Virus record (IMG/VR): IMGVR_UViG_3300032309_000321
Coordinates: 1-42,890 of that record
DNA from: a virus
Direction: 5' to 3' (one strand)
Length of the DNA stretch: 42,890 bases
The position numbers were made by a program, and so were the translations under genes. Positions 22,384-27,929 of the stretch are shown here, in pieces. The stretch's first letter is position 1. Every line of letters begins with the position of its first letter. Below the pieces are notes generated by a model. That model saw only the letters and a program-made list of their open reading frames with translations. It was not told the DNA's origin and made no database searches.

Positions 22384-22641
22384 TTATTTACCCTTTCCGC
22401 TAACTTCAGTCAACTCAATTTGAGTTGCTGAACTGTTCAACTCTTTGGCTGCTGATATAGCAAGACCATAAGAGTCAGTTATGAATACTGGCTTAGTAAC
22501 GACACCAGTATCCATAAATTTCTTGAATGATTTCCAGTCAATAACAAATGCTTGACCAGAGTTTATCCATTCTTTTTTACGGCAAGCATCGCCGTAATAA
22601 CCGCCTGACTGACATGCTATGAATGAATTAACCTCACTCAT
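22384..22641 (-). CDS. Small unknown protein
   Basis: 85 aa, MSEVNSFIACQSGGYYGDAC. The middle WINSGQAFVIDWKSFKKFMD and the rest form a small alpha/beta fold. It uses GAGGCAACA before ATG 22641 rather than the early GGGTAA box. The start overlaps the stop of the 69-aa gene by 4 bp. Its stop codon abuts the DUF932 start, so its last codons contain the DUF932 ribosome box. Not recognised. Confidence 0.68.
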   Translation of the reverse strand: MSEVNSFIACQSGGYYGDACRKKEWINSGQAFVIDWKSFKKFMDTGVVTKPVFITDSYGLAISAAKELNSSATQIELTEVSGKGK

Positions 22642-22847
22642 TGTTGCCTCACTTTCAATATTGCGTAAGAGCCATTTTTATTTAGTTCTTCAAGAATTGG
22701 CTCTATCTTTGGAACTAGCAGGTCATTGACCATTTGATTGATCATTGCATTTCTTAGTGGAGTAGGTAGTGCTAACATACGCATAGCCACTTCGTGTTTT
22801 TCATCTAGCACAGTTTCTAACTTTATAGAGTGCTTGATTGTTTTCAT
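22638..22847 (-). CDS. Small helical unknown protein
   Basis: 69 aa, MKTIKHSIKLETVLDEKHEV, then a helical core MRMLALPTPLRNAMINQMVN. The ribosome box is AAAGGGTAAACGC before ATG 22847. It has 4-bp overlaps with the genes on both sides, typical of co-translated early genes. No family or motif recognised. Confidence 0.66.
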   Translation of the reverse strand: MKTIKHSIKLETVLDEKHEVAMRMLALPTPLRNAMINQMVNDLLVPKIEPILEELNKNGSYAILKVRQQ

Positions 22848-23029
22848 GCGTTTACCCTTTCTTGTAGTGTGGTTAGTTTTTTATTCAACTTATATATTTC
22901 ATCTTGAACTTGTTCTGCTTTATCGCATTCTGCACACCAATAGCCATAAAGACCATTGGCGAACAGCGACTCAGCAACTACTTGTTTCATTTGCATGCAG
23001 ACATTACAATTTTTATATTTACTTATCAT
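22844..23029 (-). CDS. Zinc ribbon plus coiled-coil protein
   Basis: 61 aa. CNVC (8-11) and CAEC (32-35) form a four-Cys zinc ribbon, followed by a heptad-type helix (AEQVQDEIYKLNKKLTTLQE). Such proteins often bind nucleic acid or RNA polymerase as dimers. GAGGACTAATC precedes ATG 23029. It may regulate transcription; this is inferred from fold only. Confidence 0.68.
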   Translation of the reverse strand: MISKYKNCNVCMQMKQVVAESLFANGLYGYWCAECDKAEQVQDEIYKLNKKLTTLQERVNA

Positions 23030-23031
23030 GA

Positions 23032-23484
23032 TTAGTCCTCATCTTCAATCATGACTTCAGACCAGTCTTCGTTTTGATCGTACACTTCGCCAACTCCGTT
23101 GTATTCCATATTGACGCGGAAGTCGTCGCTATCAACTTCTTCATCTAAATCACAATCAATAGTCAAATTGTATGTGACTGTGAATTCAACTGTTACTCGT
23201 TTAGTTAGAGTGAAGTCAAGTTCGGCTGCTAGTGTTTTCAGTTCATCAACTGTGGCTGACTCATCATCTCTGACATGTTCAGTTATGAAGTTCTTGACTA
23301 TATCTAGTTTGCCACCCAAGTTGGTATTGCGTGTTCTTTCATATTCAAGTTGGCTTCGTAATGAATCAACTGAATTGCTGTATTTAACTAACTCCTGAAC
23401 TATCTCAGTTGAGTTATGGTCTTTAACGAATTCCTCAGCAACTGCTTCTACTGTTGGTTCGTCGTATCGTGTTTCTGTTGTCAT
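23032..23484 (-). CDS. Acidic coiled-coil/beta protein downstream of hammerhead 1
   Basis: 150 aa, strongly acidic, ending EDWSEVMIEDED. Residues 1-90 are helical, with a coiled-coil-like stretch (VKYSNSVDSLRSQLEYERTR). Residues 95-150 are a beta region (VTVEFTVTYNLTIDCDL). Its net charge would suit a DNA mimic, but that is a guess. ATG 23484 has AGTAAGGGTAAACC upstream. The hammerhead cut site lies 56 nt before the ATG, so after cleavage the mRNA would start with a short hairpin followed by this ribosome site. Confidence 0.72.
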   Translation of the reverse strand: MTTETRYDEPTVEAVAEEFVKDHNSTEIVQELVKYSNSVDSLRSQLEYERTRNTNLGGKLDIVKNFITEHVRDDESATVDELKTLAAELDFTLTKRVTVEFTVTYNLTIDCDLDEEVDSDDFRVNMEYNGVGEVYDQNEDWSEVMIEDED

Positions 23485-23510
23485 GGTTTACCCTTACTGT
23501 TTGTCTAACG

Positions 23511-23572
23511 ATGGCTCGTCAGTATCGGTGTTTACCGATAGACCCTGCTGACGGAGAGCAGGGTTTCGCCAT
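23511..23572 (-). ncRNA. Type II hammerhead ribozyme (HHR1)
   Basis: All core strands are present in minus-strand RNA. Stem II 5' strand AUGGC is followed by GAAA. Stem III CCCUGCU/AGCAGGG has a 7-nt loop. The cleavage triplet is GUC (after 23541). Stem I UAUCGGU/ACCGAUA has loop AAAC. CUGACGA is followed by stem II 3' strand GCCAU. Stem II is the open one, hence type II. The 5' end overlaps the stop of the 59-aa gene. Every catalytic-core base matches the consensus, including A15.1-U16.1. Confidence 0.93.
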
Positions 23573-23751
23573 TAGTTAAGTGAGCCGTATTGTTTGATAT
23601 GTAGTGTCGCTAATTTCTTGGCTTCGATTCTGGTAACATATTTATAGATTTTAGAGCCAAGCGATAAATCGCCAACACTTGCTCGTACCATGATTTGGTA
23701 ATCAGTCTTGATAATCACCCAATCAATATCTTCTAGGTTGATAGTAGTCAT
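23572..23751 (-). CDS. Small unknown protein, 59 aa
   Basis: Reads MTTINLEDIDWVIIKTDYQI and ends LATLHIKQYGSLN. A small alpha/beta fold of basic character. The ribosome box is GAAAGGGTATGTA, six bases before ATG 23751. Its stop codon overlaps the first base pair of hammerhead 1, so ribosomes finishing here would run into the ribozyme. No family recognised. Confidence 0.7.
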   Translation of the reverse strand: MTTINLEDIDWVIIKTDYQIMVRASVGDLSLGSKIYKYVTRIEAKKLATLHIKQYGSLN

Positions 23752-23775
23752 TACATACCCTTTCGTTAGTAGTTG

Positions 23776-23958
23776 TTAATATACTTTTGCGTAGTCTGGA
23801 ACTATTTCTGTCTTGATCATTTCGTTGATAACGATAGTGGTATCTGCCCAACCACTATCTGCACGATTTATCAATGTGTCAGCAGTTAATTCTGCCTGTT
23901 TTTTGCTATCAGCAGATGTATAAACAGTCACTCTATAAGTTATTGCGTAGTCAGTCAT
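23776..23958 (-). CDS. Small unknown protein, 60 aa
   Basis: MTDYAITYRVTVYTSADSKK, then AELTADTLINRADSGWADTT and a beta end. A compact beta-alpha-beta pattern. The ATG overlaps the preceding stop (TAATG) and AGGTGG lies upstream. It resembles small actinophage proteins of unknown role. No enzyme signature. Confidence 0.66.
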   Translation of the reverse strand: MTDYAITYRVTVYTSADSKKQAELTADTLINRADSGWADTTIVINEMIKTEIVPDYAKVY

Positions 23959-24329
23959 TATGCTTCCACCTCTTTTGTTATCAATGACTCGTCAAGTTTT
24001 GACCAGTCAATCTTGTTCAATGAATCAGCAACTTGATCTAGTGATCGTTGCCACATAGCCTTCTTAACTTTCTCTGCATAAACTTCATTAACTGACAATG
24101 AAATAACTTGTGACCAGTTGATAGCGAAGTTATTGAGAATTGATGCTTCTGGTTGCTTAGGGTCAACAGTCGTTGAAGCCAAGTTGATAATCTTGCGGTC
24201 AGTAATGTGTAAATCATTATTGACTACTGTACTGATGCCACGAAAATGACCAGTAACGACTGTGCCATTTTTTACTTCAACTGATATTACTTGGTTGTAC
24301 TTGATGTCATCTATCTTGATTGGTTGCAT
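23958..24329 (-). CDS. First protein of the early operon, unknown
   Basis: 123 aa from ATG 24329 (MQPIKIDDIKYNQVISVEVK), with GAAGGGTAATAAA upstream. The longer frame upstream contains hammerhead 2 and is not protein-like. The N-terminal 50 residues suggest a small beta-barrel (Sm- or SH3-like: VEVKNGTVVTGHFRGIS), then helices. It is the first gene after the 24.55-kb promoter and hammerhead 2, so it is probably made very early. Role unknown; RNA- or host-protein binding is possible. Confidence 0.72.
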   Translation of the reverse strand: MQPIKIDDIKYNQVISVEVKNGTVVTGHFRGISTVVNNDLHITDRKIINLASTTVDPKQPEASILNNFAINWSQVISLSVNEVYAEKVKKAMWQRSLDQVADSLNKIDWSKLDESLITKEVEA

Positions 24330-24354
24330 TTTATTACCCTTCATGTCGCAGACG

Positions 24355-24422
24355 AGGCTCGTCAGTTGTGTCCGATAACACAAGACACACAAGCAACTCA
24401 TAATTACTTGTGTGTTTCGCCT
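24355..24422 (-). ncRNA. Type II hammerhead ribozyme (HHR2)
   Basis: Minus-strand RNA: stem II AGGC then GAAA. Stem III CACACAAG/CUUGUGUG has a 13-nt loop. The cut triplet is GUC (after 24384). Stem I UUGUGU/ACACAA has loop UAUCGG. CUGACGA is followed by GCCU, closing stem II. The stems differ from HHR1 in sequence yet pair perfectly, which is covariation between two copies. It lies in the 5' leader of the early operon, cutting 54 nt before ATG 24329. Confidence 0.93.
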
Positions 24423-24529
24423 TAATAATTTAGAGCGACAGCACTTTCGATATATCGCCATTTGTCGTTGTATCTAGAACTCGGTGCGTTGCGTAATTGA
24501 TAGAGGTCAGTAATCGCTATACATATCTG

Positions 24530-24559
24530 CTAATAAGTAGTCATCGCGTAACATGTCAA
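24530..24559 (-). promoter_or_regulatory. Predicted early promoter
   Basis: A perfect -35 TTGACA (24559-24554) and -10 TATTAG (24535-24530) with 18 bp between them. The start would be near 24522, placing hammerhead 2 about 100 nt into the transcript and before the first early gene. Confidence 0.5.
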
Positions 24560-24591
24560 TCAGGTTATCCTCGGGCGTCGCACCGTAGTAG

Positions 24592-24611
24592 GGCTAGCCG
24601 ATTCTAGAATC
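24592..24611. promoter_or_regulatory. Twin palindromes, operator-like
   Basis: Two adjacent perfect palindromes, GGCTAGCC (24592-24599) and GATTCTAGAATC (24600-24611), sit about 33 bp upstream of the early -35 box. Symmetric sites of this size suit a dimeric regulator. No second copy of the pair was noticed. Confidence 0.45.
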
Positions 24612-24746
24612 TAACTTAACAACTTCTTGGCTTCGCTATGTAATTATCAGGTAATAACCTTTTCTGTCAGGTTAAGAAGTTCCCTAAGGATTTAATGACT
24701 TCCTAACTTCACCAGAGTTTTATCCCTGACCACTGATTTTTCACTT

Positions 24747-24780
24747 TTGAGTTTTGCCCCTAGAGGATTCTAAAAACTCA
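24747..24780 (+). promoter_or_regulatory. Possible plus-strand promoter within an inverted repeat
   Basis: TTGAGT (24747-24752) and TAAAAA (24771-24776) are 18 bp apart and would serve the plus-strand gene. The same bases form the inverted repeat TGAGTTTT/AAAACTCA around CCCCTAGAGG. Weak match to consensus. Confidence 0.3.
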
Positions 24781-24834
24781 GCCGTGCCAGTCCCTTCAGT
24801 TTAGCAGTTTGAGGCTGTAAGACAAGCCCCGAGG

Positions 24835-24898
24835 CTCGCCGAGCAGGTCGGCTTAATAATGAGGCTTCTATGCGCCTTTGGGCGTGGCGAGGTTTTTT
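24835..24898 (+). terminator. Possible plus-strand attenuator/terminator
   Basis: CTCGCC (24835-24840) can pair with GGCGAG (24886-24891), enclosing the hairpin CGCC-TTTG-GGCG (73-84 of the 24.8-kb block), and is followed by TTTTTT at 24893-24898. It lies just before the plus-strand ATG 24915, so it may end a short RNA or attenuate the gene. The stem is open and long-range, so confidence is low. Confidence 0.3.
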
Positions 24899-24914
24899 GG
24901 GGTATTGTCCAGCC

Positions 24915-25124
24915 ATGCCACTAGCCAAAGTAATCATCAATCTAGGCGGATTGAATATAAGAGTTGAACAAGAATCTGCTTATCCAGATATGGTTACAGA
25001 CTTATGTAATCGTGCTGCTGTACTGTTTGGCACAGCATTAGCACAAGCCCAAGCCAGTGAATTAAATGTTATGGCGAGTACTTGGGTTGATTATGGCGAT
25101 GATGAAGAAGACGAAGAAGAATAG
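24915..25124 (+). CDS. Small acidic protein, the only plus-strand gene
   Basis: 69 aa from ATG 24915 (MPLAKVIINLGGLNIRVEQE). An in-frame ATG at 24870 has a better GAGG site but would add 15 residues coded by the GC-rich structured stretch, so the start is uncertain. The chain is a small beta-helix fold ending in DDEEDEEE. It is followed 14 bp later by the strong terminator. Codon use looks phage-like. It may be an early host-takeover or regulatory protein; no family is recognised. Confidence 0.75.
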   Translation: MPLAKVIINLGGLNIRVEQESAYPDMVTDLCNRAAVLFGTALAQAQASELNVMASTWVDYGDDEEDEEE

Positions 25125-25138
25125 GCAAAAAAAATAAA

Positions 25139-25162
25139 CCCCTACCGTAGTAGGGGCTTTTT
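25139..25162. terminator. Strong bidirectional intrinsic terminator
   Basis: CCCCTAC-CGTA-GTAGGGG followed by CTTTTT on the plus strand; on the minus strand the same stem is followed by an AT-rich tract ending in T8. It ends the plus-strand gene and also the late unit, whose last gene stops at 25173. Confidence 0.92.
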
Positions 25163-25172
25163 GTTTCTGTTA

Positions 25173-25442
25173 TTAATTGGTTGCCAACTCTCCAGCACCA
25201 GCGATATAAGCAATAGCGTCGATGTAGTTATCCGTATGTGTTGAATCATTAGCAATTCTAGATATTTTAACTAGCGCCATCATGACTGCTACTAGTTCGG
25301 GAGTTATAGGTTCTTCAAGTTGTAATAACTCTGCCCACATAACACCAATTCTTCTATGGTTATCCCAGAAGTTTCCGTAAGTTTGTTGACGAGCATCAGT
25401 CAATAAACAACTTGCTTCTGCTAGTAAATCATTTATGTCCAT
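25173..25442 (-). CDS. DUF6378 family protein
   Basis: 89 aa from ATG 25442 (coupled as TAATG to the previous stop; ATG 25454 is one base from AAGG). The text ARQQTYGNFWDNHRRIGVMW, VAVMMALVKISRIAN and NYIDAIAYIAGAGEL matches the DUF6378 family, common in phages and resembling all-alpha MazG-type folds. Function unknown; a nucleotide-related role is possible. It is the last gene of the late unit. Confidence 0.82.
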   Translation of the reverse strand: MDINDLLAEASCLLTDARQQTYGNFWDNHRRIGVMWAELLQLEEPITPELVAVMMALVKISRIANDSTHTDNYIDAIAYIAGAGELATN

Positions 25443-26473
25443 TAATCTAACCATACCTTATAGGCTGCTGTTACTCTGCCTTTGATTGGATCAATGAAAT
25501 GCAATCTTTGTGACGGAGTTGCGCTTGCTGCCAACATAACACCAGCATAGCGATTATCCGATTCTGTGCTTCCAGTTTGATAGACACTTCCTTGTCCGTT
25601 AGCCATTGGCCATTCTGCGTGGGTGTGGTAGTGACCAATATAGACATCTCTGAAATCCCAATCATATGCCCCCGACCGCCATCTGTTAGCGTGTTGGACA
25701 ATTGATGACGGACTTGCAAATCCATTCCGCCCAACTTCGTCGCCATGAATAAGGAGCGCTTTATAGTTTCCGATTTGAACTCTCTGGATATCTTCTGGAC
25801 ACTCCTGCCATGTGAGTCGTTTTTCATTTGATAATAGTTGTCGGGCAAGTTCGTAGCACATTCTGTCGAAGTTATCTGATCGCGGAACATTATCACGCTT
25901 AGACCCTATACGACCATGATTGCCCCATTCAGGAACGACATGCACTTTCTCGTAATTAGATAAAGCATATTGAACTACTTCTACTAGTAGCCTAGAAACA
26001 TTTACATACTGCTCGAACAGAGTTGAATCTATCTCAAATACCTGTCCTGGAAAATTGAATAAACCTTCAACCATATCGCCACCGAACATGATAGTTAAAT
26101 CTTTAACTGGGTGGTCGGCTCGTTGAATATCTGTGATACGCACAGCCTTCTCAACGAAACTGATTACTCGCTCGCGCATCACCTCGCTGTTGTAAGACTG
26201 TGTTCTTTTAGCGCCTTGCCAATCTGTCAAATGCCATAACGCAACTTCAGATTTAATTTTTCTTTTATCTACCTCGGGTGTTTTAATTTCATGCATTTTG
26301 CCTATTGCCAACACCGCATCATGAGAAGCCTGAATAGTTGCTTCAACTAACTCGTCAGTTCTTTGCTTCGCCTGTTGTAATTGTTTCTGCGTTCGCTGTA
26401 ATGCTTTGCGCAGTTCTGCAATTTCAGGGTCGGCTTCTTTATCTAATTTTTCTAAATCTTTATCTAGCGACAC
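25442..26473 (-). CDS. Calcineurin-type metallophosphoesterase
   Basis: 343 aa. The N-terminal 65 residues are a coiled coil. The catalytic domain follows with metal motifs in order: LTDWQGAKR, GGDMVEG, PEWGNHGRIG, LLIHGDE and YIGHYHTHAEW. The first motif has DWQ where many family members have DxH, so one metal ligand is altered. SbcD-like nucleases and phosphatases share this fold; related actinophage proteins are labelled exonuclease or phosphatase. It lies between lysis genes and DUF6378. Substrate unknown. Confidence 0.85.
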   Translation of the reverse strand: MSLDKDLEKLDKEADPEIAELRKALQRTQKQLQQAKQRTDELVEATIQASHDAVLAIGKMHEIKTPEVDKRKIKSEVALWHLTDWQGAKRTQSYNSEVMRERVISFVEKAVRITDIQRADHPVKDLTIMFGGDMVEGLFNFPGQVFEIDSTLFEQYVNVSRLLVEVVQYALSNYEKVHVVPEWGNHGRIGSKRDNVPRSDNFDRMCYELARQLLSNEKRLTWQECPEDIQRVQIGNYKALLIHGDEVGRNGFASPSSIVQHANRWRSGAYDWDFRDVYIGHYHTHAEWPMANGQGSVYQTGSTESDNRYAGVMLAASATPSQRLHFIDPIKGRVTAAYKVWLD

Positions 26474-26705
26474 CAGTGCACCTGTTCCGCCTGTGACGAC
26501 CTATGGTGCTATCGCTTATTGAATAACCATTGTCTTTCAAAACATTGGCAATAGACATGTGGGTAATTTTTATATTATCCAGTCGTAGTTTTAAGGCTTG
26601 GCTTTCTTTGTCTGGTAATTCTTTTAATAAATTACAGACCGAACACCAAGCCCTACGAATGTCTGGGAAATTGCTCTCGTTACCGAGGTCTTCCAGCAAT
26701 CCCAT
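26460..26705 (-). CDS. Zinc/HTH DNA-binding-like protein
   Basis: 81 aa. CSVC (21-24), LLKELPDKESQALKLRLDN and a C-terminal HTH-like block VLKDNGYSISDSTIGRHRRN with a last Cys (76). This layout accompanies the metallophosphoesterase in many actinophages. It overlaps that gene by 14 bp. It probably binds DNA; a role with the phosphoesterase is inferred from constant pairing. Confidence 0.75.
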   Translation of the reverse strand: MGLLEDLGNESNFPDIRRAWCSVCNLLKELPDKESQALKLRLDNIKITHMSIANVLKDNGYSISDSTIGRHRRNRCTGVAR

Positions 26706-26707
26706 AA

Positions 26708-26956
26708 CTATTTCTTCTTAGTCTTTTTCTTAGACAGTCTGGCTAATTTATCCAGATCAACTGATACTTTATTTTCAGTCATACCGAATGCTGAATCTTT
26801 AGGATTCATAGCCCGAATCGCAGGTCCAAGAATTGCAATTAATCCTGCTACGGCTAGGTCTTCAACATCTGTCTTTCCCATGCTATACGCAGTTAATACT
26901 GCTACGGCAAAAGAACGAGCGTATGAAGCGAGTGCTGATTTCATTTTTGTATTCAT
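26708..26956 (-). CDS. Holin (r1t-type)
   Basis: 82 aa. Two hydrophobic stretches (SYARSFAVAVLTAYSMG and VAGLIAILGPAIRAM) and the motif NPKDSAFG match the r1t-like holin group of actinophages, with a basic end KKKTKKK. The holin permeabilises the membrane so that the endolysin can reach the wall. It follows the endolysin gene in the same operon. GGAAGGAAG precedes ATG 26956. Confidence 0.85.
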   Translation of the reverse strand: MNTKMKSALASYARSFAVAVLTAYSMGKTDVEDLAVAGLIAILGPAIRAMNPKDSAFGMTENKVSVDLDKLARLSKKKTKKK

Positions 26957-26971
26957 CTTTTCTTCCTTCCG

Positions 26972-27430
26972 TTAGGGACGAACAACAGCCATAACAGTAG
27001 CATACGATCTTTTCTTTTGATATACGCCACCACCATTTGACTGTGAACCTTTATTGTTAGGAGATGTATTACCTTCAATAGTTTTCAACGCCTTCAATCT
27101 TTTCATATTCTTTTCAACGATTCCTACATGATCAGGCTGAGCATCATTATCAAATTGAAAGAATACTATGTCGCCTTCTTTTGCTTCGCCGACAGGCACA
27201 ATTTTGCCTTTCTTCGCAAACCATTTCAGTCCTGCATCGCAAGAGGCAAAACCTTTCTTGCTTTGCGCAGTTACTTTATCTAGTAATCCTGCTTTGTCGT
27301 AACACCAAGACACGAATATTGCACACCAAGGTTGTTTATTGACACCATACCATGCGCCATATTTAGTTTCGTTATCGTTCTTTTCTGTATAGCCAACTTC
27401 AAACTTGGCACGATCTAATACAGGGTTCAT
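26972..27430 (-). CDS. Endolysin, CHAP amidase/peptidase
   Basis: 152 aa CHAP-fold enzyme. Catalytic Cys36 lies in QPWCAIFVSWCYDKAG, and His101 in QPDHVGIVEK with IEGNT (118-122) following. It cuts peptide bonds of peptidoglycan at the end of infection. No separate wall-binding domain or signal peptide is present, so release depends on the holin. AGGTGG precedes ATG 27430. The gene lies between two membrane-protein genes. Confidence 0.92.
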   Translation of the reverse strand: MNPVLDRAKFEVGYTEKNDNETKYGAWYGVNKQPWCAIFVSWCYDKAGLLDKVTAQSKKGFASCDAGLKWFAKKGKIVPVGEAKEGDIVFFQFDNDAQPDHVGIVEKNMKRLKALKTIEGNTSPNNKGSQSNGGGVYQKKRSYATVMAVVRP

Positions 27431-27437
27431 ACGCCAC

Positions 27438-27668
27438 CTACTTCTTATTGATTAACAGTAAGTATATCTGATCTAATCGGCTTTCTAGTATTCTAATTTT
27501 ATTGTCAATATCATTGACTTTGTCTTTTACGCTAGAGCCACCATTAGGTTTAAGTTCGCTGAGATAATCACGAATCAATGATTTAGTAATAAATCTATGT
27601 ATCGCCCAAAACGATGCTAGTATCGCTACTACGGCAGAAGTCGTAGTAGCCCAATCAGGTATAGACAT
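27438..27668 (-). CDS. Membrane-anchored coiled-coil protein, second lysis protein
   Basis: 76 aa. One N-terminal membrane segment (TTTSAVVAILASFWAIHRFI) followed by a heptad-rich helix (VNDIDNKIRILESRLDQIYL). This is the layout of accessory lysis membrane proteins adjacent to actinophage endolysins. It could be a second holin or holin regulator. Topology is seen; function inferred from position. Confidence 0.75.
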   Translation of the reverse strand: MSIPDWATTTSAVVAILASFWAIHRFITKSLIRDYLSELKPNGGSSVKDKVNDIDNKIRILESRLDQIYLLLINKK

Positions 27669-27686
27669 TTCTTTGAAACCTTTCGA

Positions 27687-27923
27687 TTATGGTGGTGTAT
27701 ATGTAGATTGATTTAGTTTATGCCAACTAGTTCCATTGTAATAAACTAACTGACCTAAATCTGTAGCGAAATACAAGTCGCCTTCTCTTGGATTAGTTGG
27801 GGCATCGGTAGAGAAATCTAACGAAGGGCAATTGAATCTAAAGGCAGTTTCTAGCGCACGAATTCTTCTATCTAAATCCCAAAACAATTCAGAAGCAACT
27901 GGTGGCAAATTAATATATGGCAT
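27687..27923 (-). CDS. Small fibre-associated protein
   Basis: 78 aa. The N-terminal helix (FWDLDRRIRALETAF) is followed by GDLYFATDLGQLVYYNGTSW, the same fibre motif as in the proteins at 6099-7550 and 33842-34099. Probably a virion protein that joins fibre and tail tip. AGGA precedes ATG 27923. Confidence 0.72.
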   Translation of the reverse strand: MPYINLPPVASELFWDLDRRIRALETAFRFNCPSLDFSTDAPTNPREGDLYFATDLGQLVYYNGTSWHKLNQSTYTPP

Positions 27924-27929
27924 GAGTTC

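Larger units (their letters stand above)
24462..24914. other. Divergent non-coding control region
   Basis: About 450 bp without a convincing gene. It holds the leftward early promoter and paired repeats: CGGTGCG (24482-24488) with CGCACCG (24579-24585); palindromes at 24592-24611; AACTTCTT (24621-24628) with AAGAAGTT (24674-24681); and an 8-bp inverted repeat at 24748-24780. GAGGCT occurs three times (24811, 24831, 24861). The density of inverted repeats makes this a candidate replication origin or operator region; no DnaA-box cluster was recognised. Confidence 0.6.

Noticed and set aside
24345-24461. N-terminal extension of the first early protein up to 24461
   Set aside because: This stretch is the hammerhead; its Cys/Leu/Arg-rich translation is not protein-like and ATG 24329 has a matching ribosome box.
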